From [Anoxybacillus] calidus (GTDB lineage Bacteria; Bacillota; Bacilli; Bacillales; Anoxybacillaceae): DNA of 64,000 nt. Position numbers and translations under genes: made by a program. Below are positions 62,710 through 64,000 of the stretch, piece by piece. The stretch lies in NCBI RefSeq assembly GCF_013760845.1, contig NZ_JACDUU010000006.1, positions 1-64,000 of the forward strand, given 5' to 3'. A model generated the notes under the pieces. That model was not told the origin of the DNA. It was given only the letters and a program-made list of their open reading frames with translations, and ran no database searches. Each line of letters begins with the position of its first letter. The stretch's first letter is position 1.

Positions 62710-63345
62710 AATCTTTTGCGACTAACGAATAGTAATACTTCAATAAGGGTGTCGATTTTTCCTTATTGCACCAACAGGGCAGTTTAGGAAGAATTTTGTA
62801 TATAAAAAGAAAAGAATATTATATAAGTTATAGCCATGATGGATGTCATTTATCAGAGTTTTATAAGGGTTGTCAAACGTTTCGAACATATAAGGAACTA
62901 CTTGAGAATGGGACTATTAATGGAAAGTATCTAATGGAATGATGTTGAGGTTACAACAATCTTCAAATAAATAGGATTAATCCGACTAACAAGAGTTAAA
63001 GGGGCACTATTAGATATTATAGAAACTTCGTATATTGAATTAGGAGAGACACCTTCTAAACTTCAAAAGAGGTTAAAGAAACACTTAAGGAATGAGGGAT
63101 ACTAAACTACTTTGTGTAAGAAGAATTAAAAGTAACCGATACGGTGAGATAATTCAATATCGACATACTGCTTTCATGTATTGTAAAGTCTTTGAGTCGT
63201 AAGATATACATAAATTGATTGTAAATGATGATATTGTAGAAAGTGAAGTAACATTTAGGAAATGTATGTAGATGACATTCATTAAGGAATTTTTAAAATT
63301 TTGTCCAGAATCATTCAAATCAGCATTTAAAGAAGGGGAATCAAG
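62710..63345. other. 640-bp region of decayed frames and a B-type repeat
   Basis: A B-type repeat lies at about 62735-62800 (ACTTCAATAAGGGTGTCG, a T-run, then GGGCAGTTTAGGAAG). It is followed by scraps such as YSHDGCHLSEFYKGCQTFRT (about 62830-62940) and RVKGALLDIIETSYIELGET to a TAA near 63105. None has a start. Confidence 0.4.
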
Positions 63346-63960
63346 GTGGTTAACGTTCGTATTCATCCCGATATCTATAGTGAGTATGATGACTCATTTG
63401 AAATAATAGGTGAACCGAAATATAAGTATTATGTTGAAGCAAAAGAAATTGAAAAGGTTTTAACTGATTATTTATGTGGACTGAATAGGTTTCCGATTTA
63501 CTTGACAGTTACAACATATGATGATTATCAAGAGCTAGAGAATTTGCTAAATAAATTGGGACAAGAGTATCAAGTGAAAATATTAGCTGATAAGGTTCTT
63601 GCTTCAACAGAAGATGGTGGAATACTTGAATATAACGTCCCTATTATTAAAGTAAAGTTAACTACACCTAATGCATTGAAAAAAATAATAAGCAATTCTT
63701 TCTGGCTGGCTGAAACAAATTGTGCTTATGTTATTTCTTTCTCAGATAATGTAAGTTTCAAGAATGAAATTGGCAAGGACTGGCGTAATAAAGAAATGGA
63801 ATACTCTATACTTCTAATCGATATGAGCAAAGACACTACTACCATTGTTCTTACTCATGATGCATACGGTTTTTATTTGTTTTCAAACTTAGAAGAATGT
63901 AGTTCAGTAGAGGCTTTTTCAAAGAAACTCCCTAAGTACACAATACTATCGGTAGAGTAA
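63346..63960 (+). CDS. Hypothetical 204-residue protein
   Basis: GTG start 6 bp after GAAGGGGA. Soluble alpha/beta protein without signal or membrane segments: VNVRIHPDIYSEYDDSFEII, TVTTYDDYQELENLLNKLGQ, IIKVKLTTPNALKKIISNSF and TTTIVLTHDAYGFYLFSNLE. No family recognised. It looks complete and is the last gene before the window ends. Confidence 0.65.
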   Translation: MVNVRIHPDIYSEYDDSFEIIGEPKYKYYVEAKEIEKVLTDYLCGLNRFPIYLTVTTYDDYQELENLLNKLGQEYQVKILADKVLASTEDGGILEYNVPIIKVKLTTPNALKKIISNSFWLAETNCAYVISFSDNVSFKNEIGKDWRNKEMEYSILLIDMSKDTTTIVLTHDAYGFYLFSNLEECSSVEAFSKKLPKYTILSVE

Positions 63961-64000
63961 ATGATACCAATAGTCGCACTGAATAATATTGAAGAACCAA

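Noticed and set aside
1-64000. CRISPR array or rRNA/tRNA operon
   Set aside because: No regularly spaced short direct repeats and no conserved rRNA or complete tRNA sequence were seen anywhere in the window.

Overview
The window is chromosomal DNA of a spore-forming, low-GC Gram-positive of the family Bacillaceae. The evidence is the AGGAGG-type ribosome binding sites with frequent TTG/GTG starts, Fur boxes of the Bacillus type, an odhAB (2-oxoglutarate dehydrogenase) operon of Bacillus length, a CotA-like spore-coat laccase, a YkwD-like CAP protein and an IS3-family (IS150-group) element. I do not assign a species. No rRNA, tRNA or CRISPR array was recognised.

Layout. 1-6.2 kb: an acyl-CoA catabolic cluster (SDR, two MaoC-type hydratases, thiolase, TetR regulator, acyl-CoA ligase) with a perfect 18-bp palindrome ahead of the ligase. 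It ends in a broken LivH-type permease gene. 6.2-13 kb: a frameshifted lipoprotein, an orphan trans-sulfuration PLP enzyme, a CPBP protease, a decayed Abi_2 phage-defence gene and a SatD/DUF3307 pair. 13.5-17.7 kb: odhA-odhB. 17.8-26.5 kb: a Fur-controlled NIS siderophore operon with the gene order of rhizobactin/schizokinen clusters. 27-41.7 kb: CorA, two MFS exporters, a VOC protein, a multicopper oxidase with a Cys-rich N-terminus, a CAP protein, small unknown genes and a VanX-like dipeptidase. 41.8-54.9 kb: DUF421 protein, DHFR, acetyltransferase, S66 peptidase, Nudix hydrolase, amino-acid permease, MarR regulator and methyltransferase, with many decayed genes between them (APH, Nudix, MFS, phosphatase). 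55-58.2 kb: a metal and halide homeostasis block (ZIP importer, CzrA-like sensor with CDF exporter, fluoride riboswitch with two crcB genes). 58.2-64 kb: an IS3-family element with a broken orfB, small membrane proteins, a tandem frataxin-like DUF1801 pair and an unknown 204-aa protein.

How the genes work together. The siderophore operon supplies diaminopropane (Dat, Ddc), hydroxylates it (monooxygenase), acetylates it (GNAT) and joins it to citrate (two IucA/IucC synthetases). No siderophore exporter or receptor lies in the window. The 55-58 kb block handles divalent metals and fluoride, with a sensor or riboswitch beside each exporter. odhAB is ordinary core metabolism.

The accessory stretches are gene-sparse and rich in pseudogenes, dispersed intergenic repeats, IS remnants and palindromic operators. 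The leads that most merit a second look are the SatD/DUF3307 pair (cyclase-like motifs plus a helix-turn-helix), a 54-aa tail-anchored protein behind a Fur box, a composite dispersed repeat family, and an internally deleted IS derivative.
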